Below are positions 1 to 11,881 of a DNA stretch of 64,000 nt, in pieces. The stretch spans positions 992,001-1,056,000 of the forward strand of contig JAOANU010000010.1 of the NCBI GenBank assembly GCA_034387635.1, given 5' to 3'. The translations under genes and the position numbers were made by a program. The DNA is from Rhodosporidiobolus odoratus (lineage: Eukaryota > Basidiomycota > Microbotryomycetes > Sporidiobolales > Sporidiobolaceae). The notes under the pieces are model-generated. The model did no database searches. It saw nothing but the letters and a program-made list of their open reading frames with translations, and had not been told where the DNA came from. Position 1 is the first letter of the stretch. Every line of letters starts with the position of its first letter.

Positions 1-132
1 GCCGACGACGGCAAGAAGCAAAAAGAGGAGAAACCTGAAGCCACAGCAGAGGAGGGCAAGGCAGATACGCTGGAAGAAGTGACGGAGAAGCGGATAGCTG
101 AAGGGGAGGCGGCTCGGGCAGAAGGAGCATGA
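1..132 (+). CDS. C-terminal end of an acidic, lysine-rich protein (partial)
   Basis: The window opens inside a coding region that stays open in frame 1 and stops at TGA 130-132. The 43 visible residues are dominated by Glu, Lys, Ala and Asp, with no recognisable motif. This could be a charged tail or coiled-coil end. Nothing upstream is visible, so the protein cannot be named. The codons are GC-rich at third positions, like the other genes here. Confidence 0.55.
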   Translation, partial: ADDGKKQKEEKPEATAEEGKADTLEEVTEKRIAEGEAARAEGA

Positions 133-826
133 GGAGTCCTTGTCGGGGTTTTCTGCGTTTTCTGAGTTTGCCGTACATACCCTTACTAGATCATTGGGCA
201 TTGTTTGTCAGCGTTCTTGCCGTCAATACCATTTGCATTCGTCTCCAACTCTCTGCCTTCCGTTACTTATAGCCGAGTGAGCAGCTCTCGAGGCCGCGAG
301 CGATTTCCTCGGTTTCTCCCTTTGCTGGTGTTCACGAACATCTCGCTGTCGCGGCCGCTCATGAGGCGATACCTCACAGATGCTCGACGGTGTCAGACCT
401 GACTCAAGCCGGAGACATCGTGGCCAGCGTTGGCTCGCTGGCTCGCATCGAAAGAGTAAATGTACGAACTCAAGGGATGCTATAACAGGCAGGCCGCTGT
501 TCCACGACTAAGTACGAAACCATAGGACGCAATAGGGGACTACTAACCGAAAATAAGCACGGAATATCATCAGGTTGGGATAGGCGGAAACAGGGAATAA
601 CGATCAAGGGGCAAGGAACAGGAAGGGTGAAGGTTCGTGAGAGAGGATTGTATCGCCAGCCGAGGGCGGCTGTCGTTCCAGTAGTTCGTACTCGGGCTAC
701 ATGCTGCGGGGCGCACTGGCGATCGCGGGTCACCCGTGGCGGTGGACGTGGGCGACGAGGCTCGAGGCGGGGCCCGAGGACGGCGACGGGAGGAGGGCAG
801 GGAAATGCCGGTTAGTCGAGGCGGGA
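133..826. other. Intergenic, no supported gene
   Basis: Short open frames on both strands overlap each other and show no domain, splice pattern or start context. Parts of 200-380 look like 3' untranslated sequence of the gene ending at 132. I see nothing else here. Confidence 0.4.
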
Positions 827-1270
827 TCAGTACCAGTACAGGACGTCGAAGGTGCCATGGTCGTACGCGGTGATGGAGCTGAATGGGAAATGTCGGATCC
901 CGAGGTGTATGGCGAAGCGGCAACGTCGAGGTGTTGCCGTGTTGTCTACGGAAGTAGTCGCGGTTAGCCACAGTACACGTGTCACAAGATGTAAAGGGGA
1001 GGAAGCGTGCCCATGGGCTGTCGGAAGCCACGGGAGAACGGAACCAGAAACAGAATAGAAGGATGACCGATCCTCGAGGCAGGGACACCCTGACGTCTGC
1101 TGAAGAGCTTCGAGCGAGAGCTCAAGCTAGCGACGGCGGAAGGCACCGTGGTCGCGGTCTGGGTCGACAAGGTCGAAGTGAAGGAAAGCTTCGACTGCAG
1201 AGGGGAAGGGCGGGTAGAAAGAAGGGAGGTGCTCGAGGTGCCGGAAATGTTGGCGATCGGAGGGTTGTGG
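827..1270 (-). pseudogene. Possible 3' end of an unidentified minus-strand gene, perhaps broken
   Basis: On the minus strand a convincing terminal exon runs from about 945 (after a ttccgtag acceptor, with gctaac upstream) to TGA at 827-829. It encodes about 39 residues with an aromatic-rich end (..DVLYWY). Further upstream two stretches in one frame look protein-like, including the run EAFLHFDLVDPDRDHGAF near 1160-1200. An in-frame TAG sits between them and I cannot place introns that remove it cleanly. It may be a real gene with an intron I cannot resolve, or a decayed one. No family recognised. Confidence 0.3.
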
Positions 1271-1465
1271 TCCTTGCCAGCGTGCGCCGAGGCGATGGGT
1301 GTAGACGGCTTACGGGTGGGAGAGAAGGAGGGAGAAGTGCTTTGGGAGGGCGGCATCTCGAAGGGCGTGACTGGAGGCGGTCGAATTTGCCTGCTGGTGG
1401 CACTATGCGTCAGCCGAGATCGTTAGAACATAGAGCGCGAGGAAGGGGAGCGTACCGAACACGCC

Positions 1466-1957
1466 CTAGAGCTTGATAGCGAGCTTTCTGGCAAAGCCAA
1501 TCTTGACCGGGACGGCAGGAACGGCGGTGCCGAGTAGCTCGGACTGTTGGGCTTGAGCGTCTTCGTCGTTGTTACAAATTTCGCGACTCGCTTCAAAGTC
1601 CTGTTCAGGCTCCGTGCTGTCTTCGACATACGTGTCAATGTTGCCGCCGAAGGAGGCGACGAGGGCGTCAAGCGGGCCGACGGTACCCAGGCTTAGGGCG
1701 ACGCAGGTGGCTTTGGCAGCCGGAGTATGGACATAAACCTCGCAATCCTCCACGTCCTTGTCGTAGGCCTCGAGGTTGCCACCGAGAGACGACACCAGCG
1801 CGACGAGGGGACTGGTCGAACGTCTCCGTGAAAGGGGCGGTTGCCCTGAAACTGACAGCGCGGTGGGTAGGGGGAGGCCGTCGAGGGCAGTGAGGGCCAC
1901 GTTGGCGCTCTGAGTGAGGAGGGAAGAGGAAGAGAGGGAAGCGGAGATAGAGATCAC
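1466..1957 (-). CDS. Hypothetical protein segment with an internal two-fold repeat
   Basis: The minus strand stays open for about 163 codons and ends in a stop at 1466-1468. No ATG begins this frame; it opens at a GTG-reading codon, so a 5' exon is missing from the model. The N-terminal part is Ser/Leu-rich and could be the end of a signal or membrane segment. The middle holds two similar blocks, LVALVSSLGGNLEAYDKDVE and LDALVASFGGNIDTYVED, about 45 residues apart. These argue for true coding because chance frames rarely contain such repeats. Two Cys residues lie between the blocks. Family unknown. Confidence 0.4.
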   Translation of the reverse strand: MISISASLSSSSLLTQSANVALTALDGLPLPTALSVSGQPPLSRRRSTSPLVALVSSLGGNLEAYDKDVEDCEVYVHTPAAKATCVALSLGTVGPLDALVASFGGNIDTYVEDSTEPEQDFEASREICNNDEDAQAQQSELLGTAVPAVPVKIGFARKLAIKL

Positions 1958-3417
1958 GTTGAGGAGTGGTTGTGAGTTCGTGGGAGTAGCGCGTGCGTGT
2001 GTAAGAGTAGGTTCTCGTGATTGAGATGGAAGAGAAGAAGAGAGAGCAGCTCATCCCGGCAGTCCAGACACTGTCCATGCCAGGGGAAGTCGAGATGAGA
2101 CTCAGCAAGAGATGGCTGGCCGCCAGAACCCCAATATCGAGTCACTGACACCGTCACCAGTGCTGTTGGGGGTCACTGGGAGACGTAGTCAAGGTTGTAC
2201 AACCCATAGAATCGGTAAAGAAAGCACACAAGCGGTGAGAGAGCGGGAAAGAAAACGTCGGAAAGAGAAGCGAGATGGGAAGGCGGGGTAGAAGAGGACA
2301 GCGCTGCAGCAACAGCACCATCTGGGTTCGGTAAAAGGTGAGTAGAAAGCTGAAGACCTGTAGGGAATGTTAGGTTTGTCCAGCATCCCCCAGGTTGAAG
2401 TAGGCGAGCGAGGATGGCGAGGTCGTTCCTCCTCTTGGTTCTTCCTCCTCCATCCTCCCTGCTTCACCTCGTTCACTGCCCCAGATGATCAAAGACGAGG
2501 CAGAGACTTGCCTGAGTCCCCTCGTCATTCTCGCCGTCCTCTCCTTCGCTCACTCGCTCCCTTCCTTTCCCCCACTTGGACTGCGACTGCACCACCAATA
2601 CTCGCTCGGCGTTACCTCATGAGCCATAAGCCCGTCGGTCCGAGCCACGAGCGGCTTTCGACCACTCGGTGCGACGCAACTCGCCTCGCCCCACCTGTTT
2701 ACCTCAACCGTCGACAACTTTAATTCGCTTCGACCCCCCTGCTTCGTCGACGCGTTCGACTTGCTGCGATCCGTCAGCCCTCCTCATCAGCAGGCAGCGC
2801 AGCATGTTGGGTGCATGATGGGCGGTTCGAAAGGATTCTTGCTCTGTAGTCGCCGAGGTCAGGATGCCGGAAGGAAGGGTAGAGCAAGCTGAGTGGGTCC
2901 TCGGTCAGTACGCAGGATTGGTCTCTTCGCACTACGCTTCAGCGGGTGCGGCGTATCAGAGAACACCGGGCACTTAGAGACGAGGAGGTCGTCGAGGAAT
3001 ACCGGAACACAGGCGGGAAGGTCGGGAAGGGTGGCTGGTCGTGTGGGGCACTGCTGTACTGACGGGACATGTAAATCAGGGCTACGTAGCTAGCAAAGCG
3101 TAGTGAATTGATACAAACCAGCTTCCCGCCCTCGTCCTCCCTTCTCCTCACTTGGCTTCTCGACCGCGCGTCAAGGGAGCTGTTCCGCGGCTTCAATTCT
3201 CACCCTGCTACTCAGCGTGCTCTCTGGCTCTCGCAGTGCCCGGAGCGGCACGCTGTGTGCCGGACTGGCCCTTTCCGCTCTCGAGGTCTCGTCAAAGGCC
3301 TTGACCTTGTCCTCACTCGTTGGCTCAGCTTGCTCAGCTCGCCCGCCGGCACATTAAATACGCACTCCGATCTCTATCTCATTCGCTCCAGACTGTCCCT
3401 CATCCGCCCTCGGCCCC
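1958..3417. other. Intergenic region upstream of the alanyl-tRNA editing gene
   Basis: About 1.4 kb with only overlapping short frames, at least part of which must hold the missing 5' exon of the minus-strand gene below 1957. The last 100 bp act as promoter/5' UTR of the next gene: a TATA-like attaaata lies at 3353-3360, 58 bp before the ATG at 3418, in a pyrimidine-rich leader. Confidence 0.4.
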
Positions 3418-5333
3418 ATGTCGGCCACTGCCACCGCCCCATCCTCTTATCTCGACCTCCGCTTCCAGCTACCAGACCCCCCTCAGAAACGATGGGTCGG
3501 CATGCTAGCCTGTCAGCGCGACCCGCTGCTGAGGAAGCTTGTGACAACCGTAGTTAGGTGCGACAAGGTCGCCTCGCAACCGGCGCCATTCGTCAACAAG
3601 GGCAAAGGCAAAGGTAAGAAGGACAAGGCGGGGAAGCAGGTGCCAGAGGTTGCACCAGAGGAAGAGTGGGAGGTCGAGCTGCTGGATACTCCGCTCTTTC
3701 CGGAAGGAGGCGGTCAACCCTCCGACACCGGCTACCTTTACCCACTTTCTTGTTCCACCGACCCCGACTCGGCACCCGTGCGGGTCCGGCAAGTTCTGCG
3801 TCGGAACTTCGATGCTGTACATTTTGTCGATAGGTCGCTCGATGTCGGTAGTGAGGTCCGGGCAGAAGTGGATTGGTTCGCGAATGGGACGACGGCGAAT
3901 GAAGAGAAGGAAGGCGCGGGGCAAGCGGAAGCGGGCGAGGCTGCGATGGAAGGGGGGAGGGAGGACAGGATGGTACAGCATTTGGGACAACATGTGCGCC
4001 TGTTCCGTCTCAATCCTGCTGTCTTCCTTAGTTTCTGCATACTTCAGCCATTCCTGTCCCGCCACTTTCACTTCGCCGCTCGGGCTGTAGCTGACACGCT
4101 TTCTTATACTACCCGGATCAATTATTCAGCTCCTCTCAGCAGTGCTCGAGCAGCCCCCCTTCTCGCTCGAGACCCTCTCTTGGTCCCTCACCGCCGCACC
4201 CAATCTGTGCTACCTCGAGCTTCCCGTCCCGCCTTCCCACCTCACGCCCGCCCTCATCTCACAAGTCCAGATTCGCGTGAACGAGCTCATTAAGGAGAAT
4301 CGAAAAGTGCGCGTCCGGATGGAGTTTGCTGGAGGGGAAGATGGTGTCGAACTGGGAGACAAAGTACCGGACAACTACAAAGAAATAGCAGAAGGCGGAG
4401 AGGGAAGGAGACCGGTCCAGAGAACGGTGCTTATCGAGGGGTTGGACGAAAACCCGTATGTCTCGCTTCCACAATCTTTCAGGACCCTGTCCAGCACTCT
4501 CCGAGTTCGGGTACTGACGTTAAAGTGTCCTTCCATTGCACCGTCTCCGCTACAGCTGCTGTGGCACTCATCCTCCCTCACTTTCTCACCTCCAGCTCGC
4601 CTACCTCTCTCCGTACCCCTCCCTCATCCGCTCTACCAACTCCCGCCTGTACTTCGCCTTTGGCAGGCGCGCTCTCACCTTTCTCTCCTCCGCCTTCATC
4701 TCCTTGCGAGAAGCGGCACTTATCGCTGGATGCGGAGTCGAGGGATCGCAGTTGAGGGACAAAGTGGAAGGGTTGGTTGTGAGCGGCAGGGATGGGGTCA
4801 AGAGGGAGAAAAAGTTGGTCAACGAGCTGGCTACGTATGTCGCCAGAGACGTCTTCACAGCCGCTGCCGCGGCTACAAAAGCCAGGACATTGCACGAGGG
4901 AGATTCAGGCGATGGTGAAGGGGCAATCCTGTCACATGCCCTGTTGAGGGAGGAAGACCCGACCAACTCACTGGACTTCCTTTCAGCCGTCGCAACGGAA
5001 CTCGGTACGCTCATTAGCAAAACTAATACCCAGAGCGGCGGGAAGGGCACAGCCACTACTCCATCGCATCTCTTCCTCCTCGCCGCCGGTCCCTCCCCTT
5101 CTTCCTCCTCTGCCTCCTCGACGTCGTCCTCCCCCGGAGCACTCCTGATCATCGGTTCTCCACCTACTCTCGTCGCCGATGCGGGTCAAAAAGTAGTTGA
5201 ACGGCTGGGGAAGGACAGGATCAAAGGCGGAGGGAAAGGTAGGTGGCAGGGCAAGATTGCGGGAGGGTGGGTCAAGGGGGATGAATCACTCCTGAGGGGT
5301 GTCGTCGAGGACCTTGTCGGGACTACGGCGTGA
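3418..5333 (+). CDS. Alanyl-tRNA editing protein, Aarsd1/AlaX-type
   Basis: Predicted free-standing editing enzyme that deacylates mischarged Ser-tRNA(Ala) (role known for the Aarsd1/AlaX family). Three exons close perfectly in phase: 3418-3993, 4130-4455 and 4556-5333, giving 559 residues. Intron 2 carries a ctgac branch site. The family start-like block CQRDPLLRKLVTTVV is followed by DTPLFPEGGGQPSDTGYL near residue 85. The zinc-binding HxxxH (QHLGQHLLSA) spans the first splice junction, and the CxxxH motif CCGTH sits at the second, so both metal sites are intact. The C-terminal third resembles the oligomerisation region of longer family members and has a Ser-rich loop near residues 470-480. 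An alternative start is Met at 3502, which is closer to where animal homologues begin. No alanyl-tRNA synthetase catalytic domain is present. Family assignment is firm; activity is inferred. Confidence 0.9.
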
Positions 5334-5757
5334 GTAGCTGATGTTAAGGCGGGACAGGTTAGGATTGCTCGACGAGCAGCAGCGGATTGCAGAACGAAGT
5401 GATTGAAACGCTGGGACGATACTTTAGTCAGCATGTAGCCTTGCCTTCGAGTCTATAGCTGCTTAAAAGCCGTATGATGCCATAGCAGGAAAACAAGTCG
5501 CAAGCCTTTGATGGTATCAGAAGCTAAGGCGCAGCTCTCTTGTGGGCCGTTTGCAAGCTCTTAGCCGGTCCCGTCGCTGTGTACATCGGCAATAGGGAGT
5601 GGCGGGTTGAGCTGCGCATGAGCAATCAGCGTGAAGCAGCTGTTGCGAAAAGTGTTTGCGGCTCTACGTCCGGTTTGAGAAGGTCATGGAGAAGCATTGC
5701 ATCCGTTACATCCTATGCCGTACCACATCGCCAATCTCGTCTGTTGTGAGCTGTGTT
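5334..5757. other. Convergent intergenic region
   Basis: Lies between the 3' ends of two genes on opposite strands. No open frame with coding character, repeat or RNA gene seen; presumably 3' UTRs. Confidence 0.5.
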
Positions 5758-6746
5758 TCAGAACCTGCGGTCATATATACTTGACCTGCGGTGAGACAGG
5801 CTGTGTTGCGCGACGCCCAAGCCGGGGTTGTGGTCCGCGATACGAGTCTTGTACTGCCGCACGGCGTCCGCAACCAGGGGTCCATAGTACTGCAGGCTGA
5901 GAAAGGTCAGCGACATGAAGGCTGTAGACCGAAACAGACGGCAGGCTTGTGGTTGACAAACCTCATCTCGGATTTTCACGGCATGTTTAGACTTTTCTAT
6001 GAGGCGGGGAATGGGTAACTGCAGGGGTAGCGAGTATTCAGTAAGATACCCAACAGCCCATCGCGGACAAGCAAGCGCACAAAGAAACGTGGTCCTTCCC
6101 CACCTGATTTCAGAGTGTCCACATCACCTTCGAGAGTGACAAAAATTGCTTGGGCTGCATCAGGGTCCATCTCGTCGAGACTGTGCTTACACAGCAGTGC
6201 AAGACCGGCTATTGCGGAACGGTATGCTTCTTCCTTCTTGTCTTGCGGCGAAAAATCGACAAACTCCAAAATGCACCTTGCGATGGATTGAGGCGTCTGG
6301 AAGCCCGGATAGATTTTTGGCTGGTACGTGCACCCAAGCGTCAGTATAGCGGTCGTCATTAAGCAGGAGATGAAGGTGCATGCGTATGGAGTCAGGTTGA
6401 GATGCTGTGAGGTTGAGCGCTTTTCCCGTGGCCAGTCGATGTCACGCAGGTTGGGCTGTGGTAGCAAGTGCGTTTGCGATCTTGACATGCTGATGAGTCT
6501 CGATTCAATGTATGGGCTCACCAAGCGAGTATGTCCAAACATGTACTGGTAGACTACGTCAAAAACATGTTTCTGCTCATCCGGCTGCAGAGCGAACCAC
6601 TGCTTGCGGTCGATCAGATAGAAGTCGTATTGCTCCGCAGCGAGCTCGCGCGGTTCTTGCTCTTGTATGGCCGTCAAAAGCTGCTGAAGGTGCTTCAAGA
6701 GGGGCGGCAAGCGGTGGAAGTTCAGGGAGGCATGCTCGTGTTGCAT
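5758..6746 (-). CDS. Hypothetical protein, four exons
   Basis: Reading minus, exons 6522-6746, 6050-6455, 5962-5996 and 5758-5889 join in phase to 265 residues. The last two junctions replace premature stops by a continuous protein-like reading (..DGLLEKSKHAVKIRDEYYG..), which supports the model. The start is the first Met after a region of poor coding character; an upstream exon between 6747 and 7160 cannot be excluded. Mostly helical sequence: a Gln/Leu-rich N-terminus, then a hydrophobic stretch near residues 95-115, then acidic helices rich in Ala and Leu. No motif I can name. An armadillo-like or generic helical fold is only a guess. Confidence 0.55.
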
Positions 6747-7414
6747 AGCGTATTGACCACGGTATGAGGTAAGGTTGCGGCAAGGGAGAAGAGCAAAGGC
6801 AAGAGACTTTGAGCAAAGAGGCAAAGGAAACACGCGCTCGGCTCTACGGCGGACAAGGAGAAAAGGATTTCAGGAGCGGATGACCGGACCCGGCCGGCAA
6901 GTGCACCGCCCTCCATCTCTTGCGAAGCTGACGATGCAGTACGCGGGTCGCGTGAAGGCACCGTGAAGGTGTTGTGAGCAGCACAGACAGGGTAACAGCC
7001 GGTGGAGGGCAACGAAGGGACTTTTGAGGCGGACGTGACGTCCAGCATAACGCCGCTGGTGTGTCCGTTCAGTCCCCCTCGTTTCTCAGTATGAGTGACA
7101 GTGAGGGCCGTAGTATTGCGCATCCAGTCTCCAGGACCTCTGAACCGTGTACGCAACAAGAGGGAAAACGGAAACTTGAGAAGGTCCCCGAAATTTCTGC
7201 TCCCTTCGCCTCCTCAACCATCTCGTTGCCGCTCACTAACCCTCAGCGTCAAGCAGGCTATATGAACGCTAATGCAACATGCGATACCACAAACGAGAAC
7301 TACGTTAAGAGGGACTACATCTGCAAAACAAAACCGGTTTACTTTTCTTCTTCTTTCCCCATCCATCCGTTTCCCCTTTCCCCTCTCCTCCCCAGCAAGG
7401 CGTGTCCGGCTCTC
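6747..7414. other. Intergenic, possible 5' leader of the gene on its left
   Basis: Overlapping frames on both strands, none persuasive. On the minus strand the stretch up to 7160 could hold a first exon of the 5758-6746 gene, but no ATG-to-donor path is clearly better than others. The right end is the 3' flank of the Ser-rich gene. Confidence 0.35.
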
Positions 7415-10400
7415 TCAAGGCCTACTACTGCCCCACTCTCCCTCTCCCCTCCTCGCCGCCTTCCTCGCCGCAATCAAATGAGGCGGAACAAACCCTTCCT
7501 CTTCTTCCTCCTCGTTTTCCTCCTCTTCCCCTTGCTGACCATCCGCACCGTTTCCCCCTTCCCGCTTCAGCATCTCCTCCACATTCTGCTCCTGTGACCT
7601 CTGTCTCTGCGACTGAGATTCGGCGGACGCGCGCGCGGAGAAGGAAGCGGCGCCGGGGTGGGTACGGAGGGATTGGGAGAGGGAAGAAGAGAAGGCTGGG
7701 ACGGTGGCTGTAGGAGGTGGGCGGCGGAAGGTCGAACCCGAGCCAGACGTTGTCGCCGTGGGAGTCCCGAGATCGAGAGCTTGAGACGACGACGACGCAG
7801 TCAAAGTCGTCGGCGAGGTGATCGTGGCAGCGTTGAAGGCGGAGCTGGAAGAGGAGAGGGTAGTTGTAGATTTGGTGGGTGCGACTTTGCCACTCGCTCC
7901 TCTGACCCTGTTGCTATTGTCCCGCTGCATCGCCCACTCCCTCTCCGGATCCGGCCTCCAACTGCTCAAAGCAGCGTTAACCGTACTCGGTCTGCCCAAC
8001 GAAATGGGGAGGGATCCGACCTGGAAACTGCTCTGCCCTCCTCCTCCTCCTGCTGATCCTCCACGAGCACTTGCGCCACCGGAGACCGACCTCAACGACG
8101 CAATCGAAGTCTGCATCTCTTCGATCGTATCACCTCCTTCACTCCCATCCTCCCCTTCCATATCCTCCCCCTCATCATCGTCTTCACTATCCGCATCAGG
8201 TCTGTACGACCCCCCAACGCCCTGCCTCCCGCCACCTCCACCACCTCCTCCAGATCCAGAGCGAGTAGGAGCCAACGGCCTATGACTCGGTACATCCATA
8301 GCCAACACATCCCTAATCTTCTGTTCCCCCCTCCTGACCAAAAGATCATGATCCCTCCTGCCATTACCGTGACCCTTGTCCGTTTCATTCACTTTGTCCG
8401 CCTCTTCTGCGGGAGATCCCGCACCCGAAGTCCTCTCGAGTATGGAAGCCGCCAAGGCGTTCTGCGCGTCGACTCGAGCAGAGGTCGTCACTGGACTTTT
8501 GACGTCGGGCGGGGAGAAGGGAGGTAGACCATCTGCTGCGCGGGAGGCGGTGTTGGGACTACCTAAACCGGGTGAGGGTGACGGAACTTGGGTTTGAGAC
8601 TGGCCAGAAGGAAGGGAGTAAGGGGCTCGGGCGGGTGCGGGAGGAGGAGAAGCACGCGAGATGGAAGAAGAGAGGAGGGCGGCGTAGGAGGCTGAGAGAG
8701 CTGAGGCGCGTTGGAAGGAACCGGGGCGGAAGGAGGAGGATGTGGTAGGTTGCGATTGGAGGATGGGCGAAGTGAGGGGAGAGGCGGTGGTAGGGTCAAA
8801 GTTGTTATCGGCAGCGGTGGAGAAGCTCGTTTGAATGTGATGGGGAGGATGAGTGGAGGAAGAGGAGAGGTCGAAAGATTCGACGTCTTCGTCCATTTCG
8901 AAGGGAGTGTCGTCCGACCTTTCTTCAGCAGAGCGAGCCGGAACGGCATGCGAAGAGCCTGAGCAGAACACGAACGAGTAGCACCCAGTCAGCATACTTG
9001 GCTCACCTAGCTTGTAGCGAGGACATGCAGTGATGATGGAAAGAAGGAGAAGCGACGCACCCTTTTTCCTTCCCTTCTCCCTCTCCTGACTCGTCCCCCT
9101 ACTATCCGACAAGGTCTCTTCCTCTTCCTCAGGTACCGCCAACAATGCCTTACTCGTACTACTCGGCCCAAACGAGGGCGTAGTCCCGCCATTCGACCGA
9201 CCTGCCGGAAGAGGCGGAAGAAGCGTCGTATTCGCACCCTTGTCGTCGACACGTTCGGAAGACTTCTTTTCCTTGAGTTTGTCGGGCGAATTGGGGGCCG
9301 GAACGGCGGTGGAAGTAGGTGAAGTCGCAGCCGAAGTGGTAGTCGAGTCAGCGACCGTGGCTGGCAAGTCCTCCCCCTCCACCCTCCGCGTCATCGTCGA
9401 AGTCCCCTCACTCTCCCTCCCTCTGCCCCTCTCATCGTCCCCACCACCTCCAACAATTCGAGTCCTACTCCGACTCTTCTCCTGCTCCTTCTCCTTCTCT
9501 TTCTCTTTCTCCTTGACCATCGCCCCTTCTACCGCCCTCCTCGTAGCATCCGCGACCGCCTTACTCCTGCTCTTGCTCCTCCTCTCCTCCTCCCCCACCC
9601 CTCCTCCAGTTCCAGCTCCGTTCCCCCTCCGAAGCCGAGACCTCGACCTACCCCTACTCTCCTCCTCCGCCTCATCCGCCTTCCTAATCCTCAAAGACAA
9701 AGATTCGTCCATATCGGTCGCTTTGAGAGCTTGAGGACTTGATTCTCCGGCAGCGGCTGAGCCAGCGAGCGAAGATCTTCTCCTCTCCGCTGCTCGACCG
9801 CGCGCACTCTCCCCGATAGACCGGCTGCGACTGCCACCCGGCGACGAAGACGAGGCGTACGACTCTCTTCCCCTCGACGCCGACGCCGTGGTCGGGCCAT
9901 CCGCAGAGGCGGAAGCGGCCGCAGAATCCCGCGCCCTGAAACCTCTCACAACCCCCTCTCTACCCTCCCCACCTACCCCTCCTCCTCCGCCTGGTCCCAC
10001 TCCCTCAAAACTCCCACTCCCATCCCTAAACGCCTCAATCCTCCTCTCCAAAACTTCCAGTTCCGCTTTGGCTCTCTTGACAAACCCTTCATGTTCCCTC
10101 CTCAATTCTATAATCTTTTCCGCCGTCTTCTTGGCTTCGTTGGAGAGTCCTGCTGTGAGGGTCGAGGTGAGAGTTTCGGTGGAGGCAGATTGGGGAATAG
10201 GAGGGGAGGGGAGGAGCGCGGCGAGACCTTTAGGTGGAACGCGGGGAGGAGTAGGACGGTCTGATGTAGAAAAGCTTTGGCGCGAGGTTCGACTGAGACC
10301 GAGAGAGAGAGGTGGGACCGCTGCATCACTGTGGTTGTGGGAGGCATCTCGACGAAGGTGTTGTTGAGGACTCAGTAACGGACTGAGGAGTGCTCTTTGC

Positions 10401-11231
10401 AGAGTGGGGGAGTTTAACGTTCCCCCCAAGGCATGAGAATTGGACGAGGTGGAAGAGTCGAGAGTGTAGGGTTTTACAGAAGGTGTAGGAGGGGCTATCG
10501 TAGATGGGTCAAAGTGGGGAAGGGGGAAGTTGGGACCCGAGATGAGGATTGAGAAGGTAGGAGAATAGAAGGGGGAGGATTCGAGTTCGGGGATCGAGGA
10601 AGCGGGCAGAAGGGCGGCGTGCAATGTTACAAAAGTGGGCTTCGGTGGAGGGGGGCGGGAACGGGAACGGGATTGGGAAGGGGAGATGGAGGAAGAACGG
10701 GCGGGATTGAGAGGGGTCGGGTTGTCGTCATCTTCTTCGTCGTCGTCAACCGCGGTCTCGGAGTCGGAGTCAGAGGCAGATGGGGAGGGGATGAGGGGCG
10801 TAGAGAGAGTCAAGAGGGGTTCGTTGGTGTTGATGTTGAAGAGGGTTTGAGATTCGGGTTTTGAGAGGATCGAAGTGAGAGCGGGGTGTTTCTACGGTCA
10901 CCAGTCAAGCCGGAGTCAGCCCATACGTTACAGTATACTCTGGAGTATGTCTAGCAGTGTATGACTAGCCCATACAGACAGTGTATGGAGTATGTTGACT
11001 CCTCCCCACCTGCTGGGATCATCCCACCTCGACTTGTCCCCCTGCACAACAAGGGAAGCAACGTACGATCTCAATCCCAGCTTCACTCTGAAGCTCGAAT
11101 ACGATCCCCTCTACTCCCTTGGTGTCTTGTGACTGGTTGACCACCTTTCCTCGGATGACAACGTTGAGGTCGCTTGAAACGAACCCTTGAGTCGCACTAA
11201 GACGCGAAGGTGAAGGAGAGGGACCGGACAT
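7415..11231 (-). CDS. Large Ser/Arg/Pro-rich protein of unknown function
   Basis: Three exons read on the minus strand: 11067-11231, 9061-10891 and 7415-8958, total 3,540 nt (1,179 residues). The first junction is phase 0 and joins a folded-looking 55-residue N-terminus to a continuation with the same character. The second intron (102 nt) has a gctgac branch site. The first ~170 residues look ordered (β-like, ending near NFPLPHFDPS). The rest is low-complexity: Ser/Pro runs, many RSRSR and EKEKEKEQEK tracts, a likely coiled-coil at about 280-320 (ELRREHEGFVKRAKAELEVL), Gly runs, and a Glu-rich end followed by the basic tail VPPHLIAARKAARRG. It could be a scaffold or RNA-associated protein, but composition alone does not show this. 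Confidence 0.7.
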
Positions 11232-11881
11232 GGTGTCGGACCACTCTGTAAGCGTACTTGGCAGGCGAGAGTACGCAGAAGTAGGAGTAGGCCAGAGCGT
11301 GATCAGGCGGAGACGACGACAGCTTCTCCTCCTCTTCTCGTTCGCTCGCCGCTTTTCTCGAAATGAGACAACTTCTTCACCTTTTCCTTCTTTCCTCCTT
11401 CGGACAACCTATCGTGACGTTATCATCCATATTGACCTAGCACGCACTCGGCAGATTCGACGCAGGCAGGTCGTAGTCAACGAACGGATGTCGTGATATG
11501 TGTTTGTGATCAGGCATGCAGAAAAAGCGAAAAGGAATGGCACAAGGGAAGAGGAACAGACGGCACGTGAGAATCGACAACAGCGACGACGACGACGACG
11601 ACAACCAGCAGCAGGCAATATGCGACAGGGAAAGCGGGAGAGGGGAAGGACGAAGCGAGGCTATGTACTACAGCGTTGAGAAAATGTGCCATGTCCGGAC
11701 AGGCGAAAAAGGACGTCCGGACGACCGGAAGGGAATTGGGGAGAAAAGAGATGGAAGGCTTCGCACGCGCATCGTCGAAGGGCGAGCGAGTGCGCAGTTG
11801 GAATCCTAGGCGCGCAAAAGGGCGTGCGCAAGAGCCTCCGAAGAGAGGACGTTCTGAAAGAAAAGCGAAAAGCGCCGCCAC
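11232..11881. other. Intergenic / promoter of the Ser-rich gene
   Basis: Contains the 5' flank of the minus-strand gene starting at 11231 and the 3' flank of the minus-strand RING gene ending at 11882. Open frames occur on both strands without recognisable domains. A short CGA run (11583-11601) is the only repeat. Confidence 0.4.

Noticed and set aside
9240..10367. Long plus-strand frames opposite the Ser-rich gene
   Set aside because: Antisense shadows of low-complexity Ser/Arg codons; the minus-strand model has splice support and a folded N-terminus.
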